Program-made: the position numbers and the translations under genes
NCBI GenBank assembly: GCA_963791225.1
Contig: CAWBRV010000007.1
Span: 186,001 to 250,000, forward strand
Source: PALSA-612 sp963791225
GTDB lineage: Bacteria > Actinomycetota > Thermoleophilia > Gaiellales > Gaiellaceae
DNA: 64,000 nucleotides
Reading direction: 5' to 3'
The notes under the pieces: model-generated
Told to the model about the DNA's origin: nothing
The model's database searches: none
Seen by the model: the letters and a program-made list of their open reading frames with translations, nothing else
Part shown: positions 32,868 through 41,500 of the stretch, piece by piece
Numbering within the stretch: the stretch's first letter is position 1
How the letters are laid out: the number at the start of each line of letters is the position of its first letter

Positions 32868-33911
32868 GTGCGGTTCATCGACCTCCGCTCGGACACGGCG
32901 ACGCGGCCCACGCCCGGGATGCGCGAGGCGATCGCGCGCGCCGAGGTGGGGGATGAGCAGAAGCGCGAGGATCCGACCGTCAACGAGCTCGAGCGGCGGG
33001 TCGCCGAGCTCGTCGGGCAGGAGGAGGCCGTCTTCCTCCCGACCGCGACGATGGCGAACCAGATCGCGCTCCGGATCCTCTCGGAACCCGGCGACGAGCT
33101 GCTCGCCGACGCCTGGTCACACCTCTTCATCAACGAGCTGGGCGGGCCGGCCGTGCACTCGGGCCTCGTGATGCGGCCGCTGGAGGCGACGGGCGGGCGG
33201 TTCTCGGCCGAGCAGGTGCGAGAGGCGGTCTGGGACCGGCGAGACACGCACCGGCCGATCACCCGGCTCGTCTCGATCGAGAACACGAACAACTCCGGGG
33301 GAGGGCGCATCTGGCCGCTCGACGAGATCGCCGCAGTCGCAGACGCGTGCCGCGAGCTCGACCTCCGGCTGCAGCTCGACGGCGCGCGGCTGATGAACGC
33401 GTCGGTGGGGAGCGGGGTGCCGGCGGCCGAGATCGGGCGGCACTTCGACGCCGTGACGCTGTGCCTGTCGAAAGGCTTGGGCTGCCCCTTGGGCGCGCTC
33501 GTCTCCGGCTCGGAGGAGCGCATGGCGAAGGCGCGGCGCCTCAAGCACCTGTTCGGCGGCGCCATGCGCCAGGCGGGCATCGTGGCCGCGGCGGGCGTGT
33601 ATGCGCTCGACCACCACGTCGCGCTCCTCGCCGACGACCATGCCCGCGCGCGACGGCTCGCCGAGGGCTGGCACGCGGCCGAGCTCCCGGTCGACCTCGA
33701 GCAGGTGGAGACGAACTTCGTGCTGCTCGACGTCGAGTCGCTCGGCCTCTCGAAGTGGGACGTGATCGCGGCGTTGAAGGAGGCCGGGGTCGGCGTCTCG
33801 AACACGGTGCACCCGACCCGGCTCCGCGCCTTGACGCACCTCGACGTGACCGACGAGGACATCGATGCGGCGATCGAGCTGGCGCCGGAAGCGCTCGCCG
33901 CACGTGTCTGA
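32868..33911 (+). CDS. Low-specificity threonine aldolase
   Basis: 347-aa PLP fold-type I enzyme splitting threonine or allo-threonine into glycine and acetaldehyde. IDLRSDTATRPTPGMREA is the family opening; ENTNNSGGG and LDGARLMNA are conserved; the PLP lysine is in CLSKGLGCPLG. It would supply glycine, the substrate of the gcv operon 4 kb upstream. GTG 32868 is set by the family N-terminus. The end overlaps the next gene by 8 nt. Confidence 0.93.
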   Translation: MRFIDLRSDTATRPTPGMREAIARAEVGDEQKREDPTVNELERRVAELVGQEEAVFLPTATMANQIALRILSEPGDELLADAWSHLFINELGGPAVHSGLVMRPLEATGGRFSAEQVREAVWDRRDTHRPITRLVSIENTNNSGGGRIWPLDEIAAVADACRELDLRLQLDGARLMNASVGSGVPAAEIGRHFDAVTLCLSKGLGCPLGALVSGSEERMAKARRLKHLFGGAMRQAGIVAAAGVYALDHHVALLADDHARARRLAEGWHAAELPVDLEQVETNFVLLDVESLGLSKWDVIAALKEAGVGVSNTVHPTRLRALTHLDVTDEDIDAAIELAPEALAARV

Positions 33912-35199
33912 GCTCGAGCGTCTGGTCCGCCAGGCGCAATCCGAGCACCGCCTGCCGAGCGTCAACGCCCGCGTCGTCGTGCGCGGCGAGACCGTGCTCG
34001 AGCTCGCGATCGGCGTCGCGGACGACGGCGAGGGTGGCGAGTCGACACCGGACACCCAGTACCGAGTCGGCTCGATCACCAAGACGTTCACGGCCGGCGC
34101 CGTCATGGCGCTCGTGGACGAGGGCGAGGTCGGGCTCGACGATCCGCTCGGCAAGCACGTGCCCGCCGCCGGCGACCGGCCGCTGACGATCCGGCGGCTG
34201 CTGTCGCACGCCTCGGGCCTCCAGCGCGAGCCGGTCGGAGCCGTCTGGGAGACGTTCGAGTTCCCGACGACCGCCGAGCTGCTCGCGAGCCTCGACCGGG
34301 CCGAGCAGGTCGTCGAGCCCGGGGCGTGGTGGCACTACTCGAACCTCGCCTATGCGCTGCTCGGCGAGGTCGTGGCGCAGGCGTCGGGCACGCCGTACGA
34401 GCAGTTCGTCGAGGAACGGCTGCTCGGGCCGCTCGGCCTCGGGCGGACGAGCTGGGAGCGGACCGAGCCGGCGGCGCGCGGCTACCTCGTCGATCCGTAC
34501 TCGAGCGTCCTCAGGCCGGAAGTCGAGCTGCGGCAGATCGACGGCGTCGCGGCGGCCGCCGCACTCTGGTCGACGACCGCCGATCTCTGCGCCTGGGGCG
34601 CCTGGCTTCGCGACCGCGAGCCGATGCACGCCGTTCAGGCCATCGCCGACCAGGAGCACTGGCTCGTCGGCTGGGGACTGGGGCTGATGCTCCACCGGCG
34701 CGGCGAGCGCATCCTCTACGGGCACGACGGAGCGATGCCGGGCTACCTCTCCGTGCTCCTCTGCTCGCGGGAGGAGGACGTGCAGGCATGCGTGCTGACC
34801 AACTCGTCGTCCGGCTACGCCGGGCTCTTCGAGCTCGTAATGGCGCTCACCGAGCGCGCGATCGACGACAACCCGCGCGAGCCGGAGGTCTGGCGCGGCC
34901 CCGAGCCCCCACCCCCAGACATCGAGGAGCTCCTCGGCATCTGGTGGTCCGAGGGCGACCAGGTCGTCTTCACCTGGCACGACGGCCGCCTCGAGGCCCG
35001 GCTCGCGGGCGCGCCGCCGCGGATCAAGCCGTCGGTCTTCGAGCAGGACGGGCCTGGGCGGTTCCACGTCGCGTCGGGGCGTGAGCGGGGCGAGCGCCTC
35101 GAGGTCGTGCGCGACGAGGCGGGTGCGGTCGTCAAGCTCTACTGGGCCACGTATCCGTTCACCCGCGAGCCGCAGCTCTTCGGCCCGACCGCGGACTAG
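33904..35199 (+). CDS. Serine-type beta-lactamase-fold hydrolase
   Basis: 431-aa member of the class C beta-lactamase/DD-peptidase family (S12). The nucleophile motif SITK, the YSN motif and the HxG-type GHDGAMPG are in the right order. A C-terminal domain of about 100 residues follows the catalytic part. No signal peptide is visible, so it is probably a cytoplasmic esterase or peptidase rather than a secreted beta-lactamase. GTG 33904 overlaps the aldolase gene. Convergent with the antiporter gene by 4 nt. Confidence 0.88.
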   Translation: MSELERLVRQAQSEHRLPSVNARVVVRGETVLELAIGVADDGEGGESTPDTQYRVGSITKTFTAGAVMALVDEGEVGLDDPLGKHVPAAGDRPLTIRRLLSHASGLQREPVGAVWETFEFPTTAELLASLDRAEQVVEPGAWWHYSNLAYALLGEVVAQASGTPYEQFVEERLLGPLGLGRTSWERTEPAARGYLVDPYSSVLRPEVELRQIDGVAAAAALWSTTADLCAWGAWLRDREPMHAVQAIADQEHWLVGWGLGLMLHRRGERILYGHDGAMPGYLSVLLCSREEDVQACVLTNSSSGYAGLFELVMALTERAIDDNPREPEVWRGPEPPPPDIEELLGIWWSEGDQVVFTWHDGRLEARLAGAPPRIKPSVFEQDGPGRFHVASGRERGERLEVVRDEAGAVVKLYWATYPFTREPQLFGPTAD

Positions 35200-36242
35200 C
35201 GGTTCCCGGAGGCGTAGAAGGCGACGACGCAGACGACGTAGCCGCCGAGCAGGAGCAGGCCCTCCCGGCGAGTCCCCTTGCGGTCCCAAACGACCACGAC
35301 CACGAACAGCGCCGCGCCGGCGATCGTCGCGAGCTCGACCGGTCGGAAGGCAAGCGGGAGCGGTGGGCGGACGAGGAACGAGAGCAGCGCGGCGAGCGGG
35401 GCCACGAAGAGCGCCACCTGCGCGGCCGACGAGACGGCGATCTCGCTGGCGAGCCGGATCTTGCCGCGCCGCGCGATCACGATCGCGCCGCCGTGCTCGG
35501 CCGAGTTTCCGACGATGGCCACGATCACCGCGCTGACGAAGAACTGCGACAGGCCGACGGAGCTCGCGAAGCCCTCGAGCGTATGGACGAGGATCTCGCT
35601 CACAAGGGCCGTCAGGCCGGTGGCGAGGGCGAGGGTCACGATCGCATTCCTCAGGCTCCAAGCCTGCGCCGAAGGCGCGTGCTGCGCAGCTTCGTGGCGG
35701 CGGCGATGCTCTCCGAGGTTCCTCCGGGTCTGGACGAAGTAGAAGAGGAGAAGCAGCGCCGCGATCGGGATGCTCGCAATCGCGAGCGAGTGCCGATCGG
35801 GGTTGCCATGCCATCCGGGCACCGAGGCAACCATGAAGAGCAGCGTCGCCAAGACGACCAGACCGAGGTTCGACGCGAGTGAGCGCTTGTTCAGGTCCTC
35901 CTCGTCCGTCGCCACGAGCGCGAGGCCGAGCACGAGCAGGAGGTTGGAGACGATGCTGCCGGTGATCGAGCCGCGGACGACGTCGGGCAGCCCGTCGCCG
36001 ACCGCGAACAGGACGATGATCAGCTCGGGCGCGTTGCCGAAGCTCGCGTTCAGGAAGCCGCCCACTCCCGAGCCGGTGTGCTCCGCCGCCTGCTCGGTCG
36101 CCTCCCCGATCAGCCACGCGAGCGGCACGAGGGCGAGCGCCGAGACGCAGAAGAGGGTGACGTCCCCGGCGCCGACGACCCAATCGAGGAAGGCCGCGAG
36201 CGGAGCAAGCGCAAGCCCCGGCAGCAGGATCTTGCGCGCCAT
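35196..36242 (-). CDS. Calcium/proton antiporter (CaCA superfamily, CAX type)
   Basis: 348 aa with about eleven membrane helices. The two alpha repeats typical of CAX are present: GFLNASFGNAPELIIVLFA and VAIVGNSAEHGGAIVIA, each with the acidic cation-binding residue. It should export Ca2+ in exchange for H+. The minus-strand ATG at 36242 has TAGGGT (36249-36254) ending 6 nt upstream, a leaderless arrangement. Confidence 0.93.
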   Translation of the reverse strand: MARKILLPGLALAPLAAFLDWVVGAGDVTLFCVSALALVPLAWLIGEATEQAAEHTGSGVGGFLNASFGNAPELIIVLFAVGDGLPDVVRGSITGSIVSNLLLVLGLALVATDEEDLNKRSLASNLGLVVLATLLFMVASVPGWHGNPDRHSLAIASIPIAALLLLFYFVQTRRNLGEHRRRHEAAQHAPSAQAWSLRNAIVTLALATGLTALVSEILVHTLEGFASSVGLSQFFVSAVIVAIVGNSAEHGGAIVIARRGKIRLASEIAVSSAAQVALFVAPLAALLSFLVRPPLPLAFRPVELATIAGAALFVVVVVWDRKGTRREGLLLLGGYVVCVVAFYASGNR

Positions 36243-36248
36243 GCGAGC

Positions 36249-36254
36249 ACCCTA
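36249..36254 (-). promoter_or_regulatory. -10 hexamer of leaderless antiporter gene
   Basis: TAGGGT on the minus strand, 6 nt before the ATG at 36242. Confidence 0.5.
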
Positions 36255-36375
36255 TCGAGGCGTCCGGGCGGGTTAGCAGGCGGGCCGGAAATCGGCTCCG
36301 CGAGGGCGCATACCCCCAGCAAGGGGCGCTTGTCAAGTCTTGCGGAGGCCGGTGGTCTGTGCCCACAATTCCGTC

Positions 36376-36789
36376 GTGGAGCACGCAACGGCGAACGTCG
36401 AGAGCCTCCCGCTGCACCCGCAGGACGAGACGGAGTGCAGGCGCTGCGACGCCCATTGCGACAAGGTCGTCTACCCCGCTGCGTGTCTCGACCGGTCCTG
36501 TCCGTTCGTGTACGCGTTCGAGGAGTTCGGGCACACGTACATCGGCTGCATGCAGAAGGTGTACGAGGTCGAGATCGACATCCGGCTGCTGGGCTTGGCC
36601 GAGCGGTCGCGCTACGGGTTCGGCGCGGTGAAGGCAGTGCGCGGGCCGTTGCCGATGTGCCGGGCCGAGGTGTCGACGACCTACGAGCGCCGCGTCGGCG
36701 AGCTCGGCTGTGTCAACCCGGAGTTCTCCGAGCTCCCTGTCGGCCAGCCGACTTTTCGCGTCTTCGCCCAGGTCACGCAGGACGCGTAA
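36376..36789 (+). CDS. Cysteine-rich protein of unknown function
   Basis: 137 aa, not recognised. Eight cysteines: Cys21-x2-Cys24-x3-Cys28, Cys37-x4-Cys42, Cys58 and two later ones, with an HxxC-like neighbourhood (CRRCDAHC, ACLDRSCPF). This arrangement suggests a zinc site or iron-sulfur cluster. No membrane segment or signal peptide. GTG 36376 is chosen because CACAAT ends 6 nt upstream, with TTGCGG 18 bp further upstream as a -35. Its stop abuts the convergent nfo gene directly. Confidence 0.7.
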   Translation: MEHATANVESLPLHPQDETECRRCDAHCDKVVYPAACLDRSCPFVYAFEEFGHTYIGCMQKVYEVEIDIRLLGLAERSRYGFGAVKAVRGPLPMCRAEVSTTYERRVGELGCVNPEFSELPVGQPTFRVFAQVTQDA

Positions 36790-37632
36790 CTACGCCCAGC
36801 GCGAGTGCAGCTCGCGCAACTTCTTCACGTCGTCGGCGCCCGGGCCGTGGCCGTCCGCGCCCGGGACCTCGAGCACGGCCGGCAGTCCCTGGAAGGCCGG
36901 GTGCGAGAGGAAGACGCCGAGTCGTTCGCCCATCACGCCCTCGAGGATGTTGTCGTGCCGGTCGCGGTTCGAGCCGAGCGGCGTCTTCGAGTCGTTCACG
37001 TGCAGGGCGCGGATCCGGTCGAGCCCGAACGTCGAGTCGATCTCCGCGAGCAGCCGGTCGAGCTCGTCCCGGTCGGTGACGTCGCAGCCGGATGCGTAGA
37101 GGTGGCACGAGTCGAGGCAGATGCCGAGCCGGGGATGGCGGTCGAGCCGCTCGAAGATCGCCTCCAGCTCGTCGATCGAGCGACCGATCGTCCCGCCGGC
37201 GCCGGCGGTGTTCTCCATCAGCAGCCAGGTCGTGTCGGAGGAGCGTTCGAGCACCTGCTCGAGCGCGGGCGCCACGCGCTCCATGCCCGCCTCGAAGCCG
37301 GCGCCCTGGTGGGAGCCGACGTGCAGCACGACGCCGTCCGCCTCGATCGCGGACGACGCTTCCATCGTCCGCTGCATCGTCTCGACGCTCTTCGAGTAGA
37401 AGTCGTCGTTCGGGCTGGCCAGGTTGACGAGGTAGAGCGAGTGGACGAGCACGGCGCCGAGCCCCGCCTCCGCGCGCCGCTCACGAAATGCGGCCAGGTC
37501 GGCCGGGTCGTGGTCGGGGAAGCGCCAGGCCCGCGGGCTCTGGACGAAGAGCTGCACGGCGTCGGCGTCGATCTCGACGGCGCGGTCGATCGCCTTCTTG
37601 ATTCCTCCTCCGCAGTGGGCCCCGAACAGCAC
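36790..37632 (-). CDS. nfo: Deoxyribonuclease IV (AP endonuclease, Nfo family)
   Basis: 280-aa TIM-barrel enzyme with a three-zinc site, cutting DNA 5' to abasic sites in base excision repair. Metal-ligand regions are visible: FGAHCGGGIKKAI, the HSLYLVNLASP segment, VVLHVGSHQGAGF, LLMENTAGAGG, CLDSCHLYASGCDV, ALHVNDSKTPLGSNRDRHDNI and a late LEVPG. The start is GTG at 37632. It is divergent from gltX across only 17 bp. Confidence 0.95.
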   Translation of the reverse strand: MLFGAHCGGGIKKAIDRAVEIDADAVQLFVQSPRAWRFPDHDPADLAAFRERRAEAGLGAVLVHSLYLVNLASPNDDFYSKSVETMQRTMEASSAIEADGVVLHVGSHQGAGFEAGMERVAPALEQVLERSSDTTWLLMENTAGAGGTIGRSIDELEAIFERLDRHPRLGICLDSCHLYASGCDVTDRDELDRLLAEIDSTFGLDRIRALHVNDSKTPLGSNRDRHDNILEGVMGERLGVFLSHPAFQGLPAVLEVPGADGHGPGADDVKKLRELHSRWA

Positions 37633-37637
37633 GGCGA

Positions 37638-37644
37638 TAACCTA
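37638..37644. promoter_or_regulatory. Bidirectional -10 element, nfo / gltX
   Basis: TAACCTA lies in the 17-bp gap between two divergent GTG starts. Read on the plus strand, TAACCT (37638-37643) ends 6 nt before gltX at 37650. Read on the minus strand, TAGGTT (37644-37639) ends 6 nt before nfo at 37632. One near-symmetric element would serve two leaderless transcripts. Confidence 0.7.
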
Positions 37645-37649
37645 GCTCG

Positions 37650-38912
37650 GTGACCGTCCGCGTCCGCATGGCTCCGAGCCCGACCGGGTTCCTCCACATC
37701 GGCAACGTGCACACGGCGCTCTTCAACTGGCTGTTCGCGCGCCACGAGGGCGGCGAGTTCCGCCTCCGCATCGAGAACACCGACACGGGACGCGAGGTGG
37801 CGGAGTCGACGGAGCAGATCCAGGAGTCGCTGCGCTGGCTCGGTCTCGACTGGGACGGGCCGGTGACGTTCCAGCTCGACCGCCTCGAGCGGTGCCAGCA
37901 AGAGGCGCGCCGGCTCGTCGAGGAGGGCGCGGCCTACGAGAACGAAGGGGCGATCCGCTTCCGCATGCCGGACGAGGGGGTCACGGCGTGGGACGACCTG
38001 ATCCTCGACCGCGTCGAGTACAGGAACGAGGGGCTCGAGGACGTCGTCATCCTCCGCTCCGACGGCCGGCCGACGTACAACTTCGCCTCGCCGATCGAGG
38101 ACTGGCTGGACGGGATCACCCATGTCATCCGCGGGAACGACCACGTCTCGAATACGCCCAAGCAGCTGCTGATCCTCGCCGCGCTCGGTGCGCCGATCCC
38201 CGACTACGGGCATCTTCCATTCGTCCACGGGCCGGGGGGAGCGAAGCTCTCCAAGCGGCACGGCTCGGTCACGGTGGACGAGTTCCGGGCCGAGGGCTAC
38301 GTCCCCGACGCGCTCGTCAACTACCTCGCGCTCCTCGGGTGGAGCTACGACGACAAGACGACGATCATGTCCCGACAGGAGCTGATCGAGCGGTTCTCGC
38401 TCGAGCGCGTGGGCAAGAGCGCGGGCGTCTTCGACTACGCGAAGCTCGACTGGCTGAACGGCGAGTACCTGCGGGCCATGTCACCGGAGGACTATGCCCA
38501 AGCGCTCGTCGGCTATCTCCGCGAGCAGGGATACGACTGGGACGACGATCGGATCCGCCGCGCGGTGCCGCTCGTACACGAGAAGATCGAGCGGCTCGGG
38601 CAGTTCCCGGAGTACGCCGGCTTCCTGTTCCGGCCGATCGAGCCTGATCCGGCTGAGGTGGACGGCTCGGCGCCGCTCCTGCGCGCCGCCGCGGAGGAGC
38701 TCGCCGCGACCGAGCCGTTCGACGCCGAACACGTCGAGGCGGCGCTCCGGGCACTCGCCGAACGGCTCGGGCTCGAGCCGCGCGAAGCGTTCCAGCCGAT
38801 CCGGATCGCCGTCGCGGGCTCCAAGGTCTCCCCGGGGCTCTTCGAGAGCATCGAGCTCCTCGGCCGCGACGAAACGCTGGCGCGGCTCGCCGTAGCGACC
38901 CCTCCGGCGTAG
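37650..38912 (+). CDS. gltX: Glutamyl-tRNA synthetase
   Basis: 420-aa class I aminoacyl-tRNA synthetase. PSPTGFLHIGN contains the HIGH-type motif and GGAKLSKRHGS the KMSKS-type motif. The GoodFRM-like RIENTDTGRE segment binds substrate. It is shorter than the usual 470-490 aa, with a reduced anticodon-binding C-terminal part. It charges tRNA-Glu; the tRNA-Glu(CTC) gene is about 12 kb downstream. Leaderless GTG start. Confidence 0.95.
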   Translation: MTVRVRMAPSPTGFLHIGNVHTALFNWLFARHEGGEFRLRIENTDTGREVAESTEQIQESLRWLGLDWDGPVTFQLDRLERCQQEARRLVEEGAAYENEGAIRFRMPDEGVTAWDDLILDRVEYRNEGLEDVVILRSDGRPTYNFASPIEDWLDGITHVIRGNDHVSNTPKQLLILAALGAPIPDYGHLPFVHGPGGAKLSKRHGSVTVDEFRAEGYVPDALVNYLALLGWSYDDKTTIMSRQELIERFSLERVGKSAGVFDYAKLDWLNGEYLRAMSPEDYAQALVGYLREQGYDWDDDRIRRAVPLVHEKIERLGQFPEYAGFLFRPIEPDPAEVDGSAPLLRAAAEELAATEPFDAEHVEAALRALAERLGLEPREAFQPIRIAVAGSKVSPGLFESIELLGRDETLARLAVATPPA

Positions 38913-39004
38913 TCCGCGACTCTGTCACGCCGGGACTTGTCGAGCCGAAACAGCCAGGCACGCCCGGCTGTCCGGGGCATGGCGGAGACGGGAGCGAGCC
39001 CGGC

Positions 39005-39571
39005 CTAGGGTTCGTACACGAGGAAGCTGGCGGCGACGAGGCCGAGGCCGAGTGCCCACACCGGCCACAGGGTTGCGATCGCGCCCGCTGTGAACGCCGC
39101 CGTCCCGGCAAGGACGAGCACGGCCGAGAGCGCGGCAGCCCAGTTGAACCGCTCGGGCGGGTCGACCGGCTGCACCGGGAGCTCCGCGCCGAGCTCGAGG
39201 CGGTGGCGCGCCAGCCGGACAGCGAAGAGCGCCCCGCGCCACTCGTGAACGAGACGCCATGCCGCGCCGGTGCCCTCCGCGTCGAGCGTCTCGCGCACCT
39301 CGCCGGTCGCGTCGCGCGCGCGCTCGAGCGCTCCGGCCAGCTCCGCGTGCGAGCGTTCGGCGCCCGGAGGCGGCTCGATCCCGGCCACGAGCTCGCCGGC
39401 CCAGTGCAGGCGATTCTGGAGCACGGGCAGCTTCTCGGAGGCGGCGTCGAGCGAGCGCACGTCGGCCGCGACGGCGTCGAGCCGCGAAAGCGTCGACGCC
39501 AGGCTCTCCCAGAGTCCGGCCAGCGCCGTCGCGTAGCGGTCACGTTCAGTCGTTCCCGGCCCGTACCCCAC
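39005..39571 (-). CDS. Hypothetical protein with C-terminal membrane hairpin
   Basis: 188 aa, not recognised. Residues about 1-140 are helical, Ala/Glu/Arg-rich and likely a coiled coil. Two hydrophobic segments at about 143-165 and 168-186 form a membrane hairpin at the very C-terminus (the last residues are LVYEP). The GTG at 39571 has a perfect TATGAT (39580-39585, minus) ending 8 nt upstream. Divergent from the zinc peptidase gene. Confidence 0.65.
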   Translation of the reverse strand: MGYGPGTTERDRYATALAGLWESLASTLSRLDAVAADVRSLDAASEKLPVLQNRLHWAGELVAGIEPPPGAERSHAELAGALERARDATGEVRETLDAEGTGAAWRLVHEWRGALFAVRLARHRLELGAELPVQPVDPPERFNWAAALSAVLVLAGTAAFTAGAIATLWPVWALGLGLVAASFLVYEP

Positions 39572-39579
39572 CTTCCGCG

Positions 39580-39607
39580 ATCATACAAACGCTCGGCCAG
39601 GTAGATT
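39580..39607. promoter_or_regulatory. Back-to-back leaderless promoters
   Basis: TATGAT (minus, 39585-39580) ends 8 nt before the GTG at 39571, and TAGATT (plus, 39602-39607) ends 8 nt before the ATG at 39616. The two genes are 44 nt apart. Confidence 0.6.
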
Positions 39608-39615
39608 TGCGCGCG

Positions 39616-41142
39616 ATGACGACGGCGGTCGTCCGCACGCCGAACGAGTTCGAGTCACGGCTCCAGGCGTACATCTTCGAGCGGTCGGAGGAAGGCCGCG
39701 CGGTCCGCGTGGGGGAGAAGGAGACCTCCGACCAGGCGGCCATCGTCGCGCGCTACGTCGACCTGTTCTCGCGGGAGCAGATGGATGCACTGCAGGAGGC
39801 CGAGGACGCGGCCGGCGACCCGGACGAGCGCGAGCGGATCTACCGCCTGCGCAAGACCTGCGAGGAAGGCGTGATCTCGGCGCAGCTCGTCGAGCGGGAG
39901 GACGCGCTCGAGAACGCGGAGCTGGCGTCCGAGGTCGTGTTCCGCGGCGAGACGATGCCGCTCCGCGCCGCCCAGGCAAAGCTGGCCGTGCTGATCGCGT
40001 ACGCCGACCGCGAGGAGCTCGGCGAGCTCGCCGTCGAGTCCTCGGCGAAGCTGAACGAGGAGCGGCGTGACCTGTTGCAGGCGACGGAGTCGCTCTCCGC
40101 CGAACTCTCGGGGGAGCCGGATCCGGTGGCGCGCAGCGAGGACGAGAAGCGCATCTCGCTCCGCCAGCTCGCAGACGTGCTCGCCGACGCGAGCGCGCTG
40201 ATCGACGAGGTCTACGCCACGCAGCGCGAGCGCTGGTTCGAGCGCCTGCTCGGCCCGGAGCGCACGCATCTGCCGTCGTCGTCGCACGCCGCCTACATGC
40301 GCCGCCTCTCGCCGCTCGACGGCATCTACACGAAGGAGCGCGCGACCGAGATCTGCCTCGACACGCTGAAGGCGCTCGGGTTCGACCTCGCGGCAGACCC
40401 GAACATCCGGCCGGACCTCGAGGACCGGCCGCAGAAGACCCCGCGTGCCTGCGTGATCGCGTCCGACCCGCCCACCGTCGTGCACCTGATCACACGTGCC
40501 CAGGGCGGGCTCGCCGACTATCAGGCCTTTCTCCACGAGGCCGGGCACGCGCTCCACTACGCGGGGTGCGACGCGTCGCTGCCCTACACGTTCCGCCGCA
40601 TCTCGCGCGATCACGCGCTGACCGAGATCTACTCCTACATCGTCGAGGAGATCTCCTACAAGCCCGGCTGGCACGCGCTGCACTTCGGCCTTTCGGACGC
40701 GGAAGCGCACGAGAACGCGCAGGCGACGACCTTCATGAACGCCCTGCTCTTCCGCCGCTATACGGCGAAGCTCCACTACGAGATCGACTTCTGGTCGCGG
40801 TTCGCCTCCGACGGCGGTACGTCCGACGGCTACTCGGACCGCCTGACGCAGGCGACGTCGCTCCGCTACCCGTCCGCAAACTATCTGGCGGATATGGACG
40901 CCGGCTTCTACTCGGCGGACTATCTCCGCGCCTGGATCCGCAACGCCCAGCTCCAGGAGCACCTGACGAAGGAGATCGGCGAGGACTGGTGGCGCAGCCA
41001 CGAGACGGGTGACCTCCTCCGCGAGTTGTTCCGCGAGGGCGCGAAGCCGACGAGCGAGGAGATCGCCGAACGGCTCGGCTACAACCCGCTCGACGTGCGG
41101 CCGCTCGTGGCGCGGTTCAAGACCGCCGCGTCCTGGACGTGA
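39616..41142 (+). CDS. Zinc metallopeptidase, M3-like (HEAGH)
   Basis: 508-aa mostly helical protein. FLHEAGHALHYAG carries the HExxH zinc motif and LTEIYSYIVEEI, 30 residues later, supplies the likely glutamate ligand, as in the M3 oligopeptidase and M32-like folds. The N-terminal 250 residues are helical and charged with no known motif. No signal peptide; a cytoplasmic oligopeptidase is likely. The ATG at 39616 is chosen because TAGATT ends 8 nt upstream; the open frame extends much further 5' without protein-like sequence. Confidence 0.75.
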   Translation: MTTAVVRTPNEFESRLQAYIFERSEEGRAVRVGEKETSDQAAIVARYVDLFSREQMDALQEAEDAAGDPDERERIYRLRKTCEEGVISAQLVEREDALENAELASEVVFRGETMPLRAAQAKLAVLIAYADREELGELAVESSAKLNEERRDLLQATESLSAELSGEPDPVARSEDEKRISLRQLADVLADASALIDEVYATQRERWFERLLGPERTHLPSSSHAAYMRRLSPLDGIYTKERATEICLDTLKALGFDLAADPNIRPDLEDRPQKTPRACVIASDPPTVVHLITRAQGGLADYQAFLHEAGHALHYAGCDASLPYTFRRISRDHALTEIYSYIVEEISYKPGWHALHFGLSDAEAHENAQATTFMNALLFRRYTAKLHYEIDFWSRFASDGGTSDGYSDRLTQATSLRYPSANYLADMDAGFYSADYLRAWIRNAQLQEHLTKEIGEDWWRSHETGDLLRELFREGAKPTSEEIAERLGYNPLDVRPLVARFKTAASWT

Positions 41143-41207
41143 AGTTCTTCACATTCTCTTAACGAGAGGCAACCCGCACTCAGCATGGTCCGAGTTAGCG
41201 TGCGGTC

Positions 41208-41351
41208 GTGCGCTGGGTAGGCGGAGACAAGCTGCAAACCGATCTGCGTCTAGCCGTGCGCACTCCGATCCTCTCTCTCATCCTCGCGCCTGAGGCCGGC
41301 TCGCCTGCTGCTGCCCTGCCTGCCACGCTCGGCAGCGGATCCCTCTTGTAG
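41208..41351 (+). CDS. Possible 47-aa small ORF
   Basis: GTG at 41208 with TAGCGT (41196-41201) ending 6 nt upstream, and TAG at 41349-41351 just before the paired hairpins. The predicted peptide is Leu/Ala/Pro-rich with a LAVRTPILSLILAPEAG stretch. No homology recognised. The promoter-like spacing is the only positive evidence; it could be a leader peptide or chance. Confidence 0.3.
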   Translation: MRWVGGDKLQTDLRLAVRTPILSLILAPEAGSPAAALPATLGSGSLL

Positions 41352-41374
41352 GGACCCGGGTTTTGTGCGCACCC

Positions 41375-41404
41375 GGAGGGCGCCGAGAGGCGCCCTCCGT
41401 CTTT
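41375..41404 (+). terminator. Intrinsic terminator
   Basis: GGAGGGCGCC-GAGA-GGCGCCCTCC, a perfect 10-bp stem with a tetraloop, followed by GTCTTT. It ends the zinc-peptidase or small-ORF transcript. Confidence 0.8.
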
Positions 41405-41500
41405 GCTCGGGTCGTGACGGGCTAGCGAACGCCTGGGACAATCCGCCGGCCATCAGGAGACGGTCGGTTCGGTGACGTCTCCACGAACGAGGAGGGGATC

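Larger units (their letters stand above)
41143..41500 (+). other. 358-nt intergenic region with small ORF and tandem hairpins
   Basis: Between the zinc peptidase and the next gene. Contents: a possible leaderless 47-codon ORF (41208-41351), a 6-bp stem CCGGGT/ACCCGG (41356-41376), a strong terminator hairpin that shares two bases with it (41375-41404), then a candidate promoter GTGACG-N17-GACAAT (41414-41442) for the downstream gene. The order resembles an attenuator leader or an sRNA unit. Confidence 0.5.

Noticed and set aside
33541..36534. 997-codon minus-strand frame over the serine hydrolase and the antiporter
   Set aside because: Low-complexity antisense shadow; the real genes on this stretch are well supported by motifs.
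41185..41220. ATG-initiated 11-codon ORF
   Set aside because: Too short and without a ribosome binding site. The GTG at 41208 with a -10 hexamer is the better candidate on this stretch.
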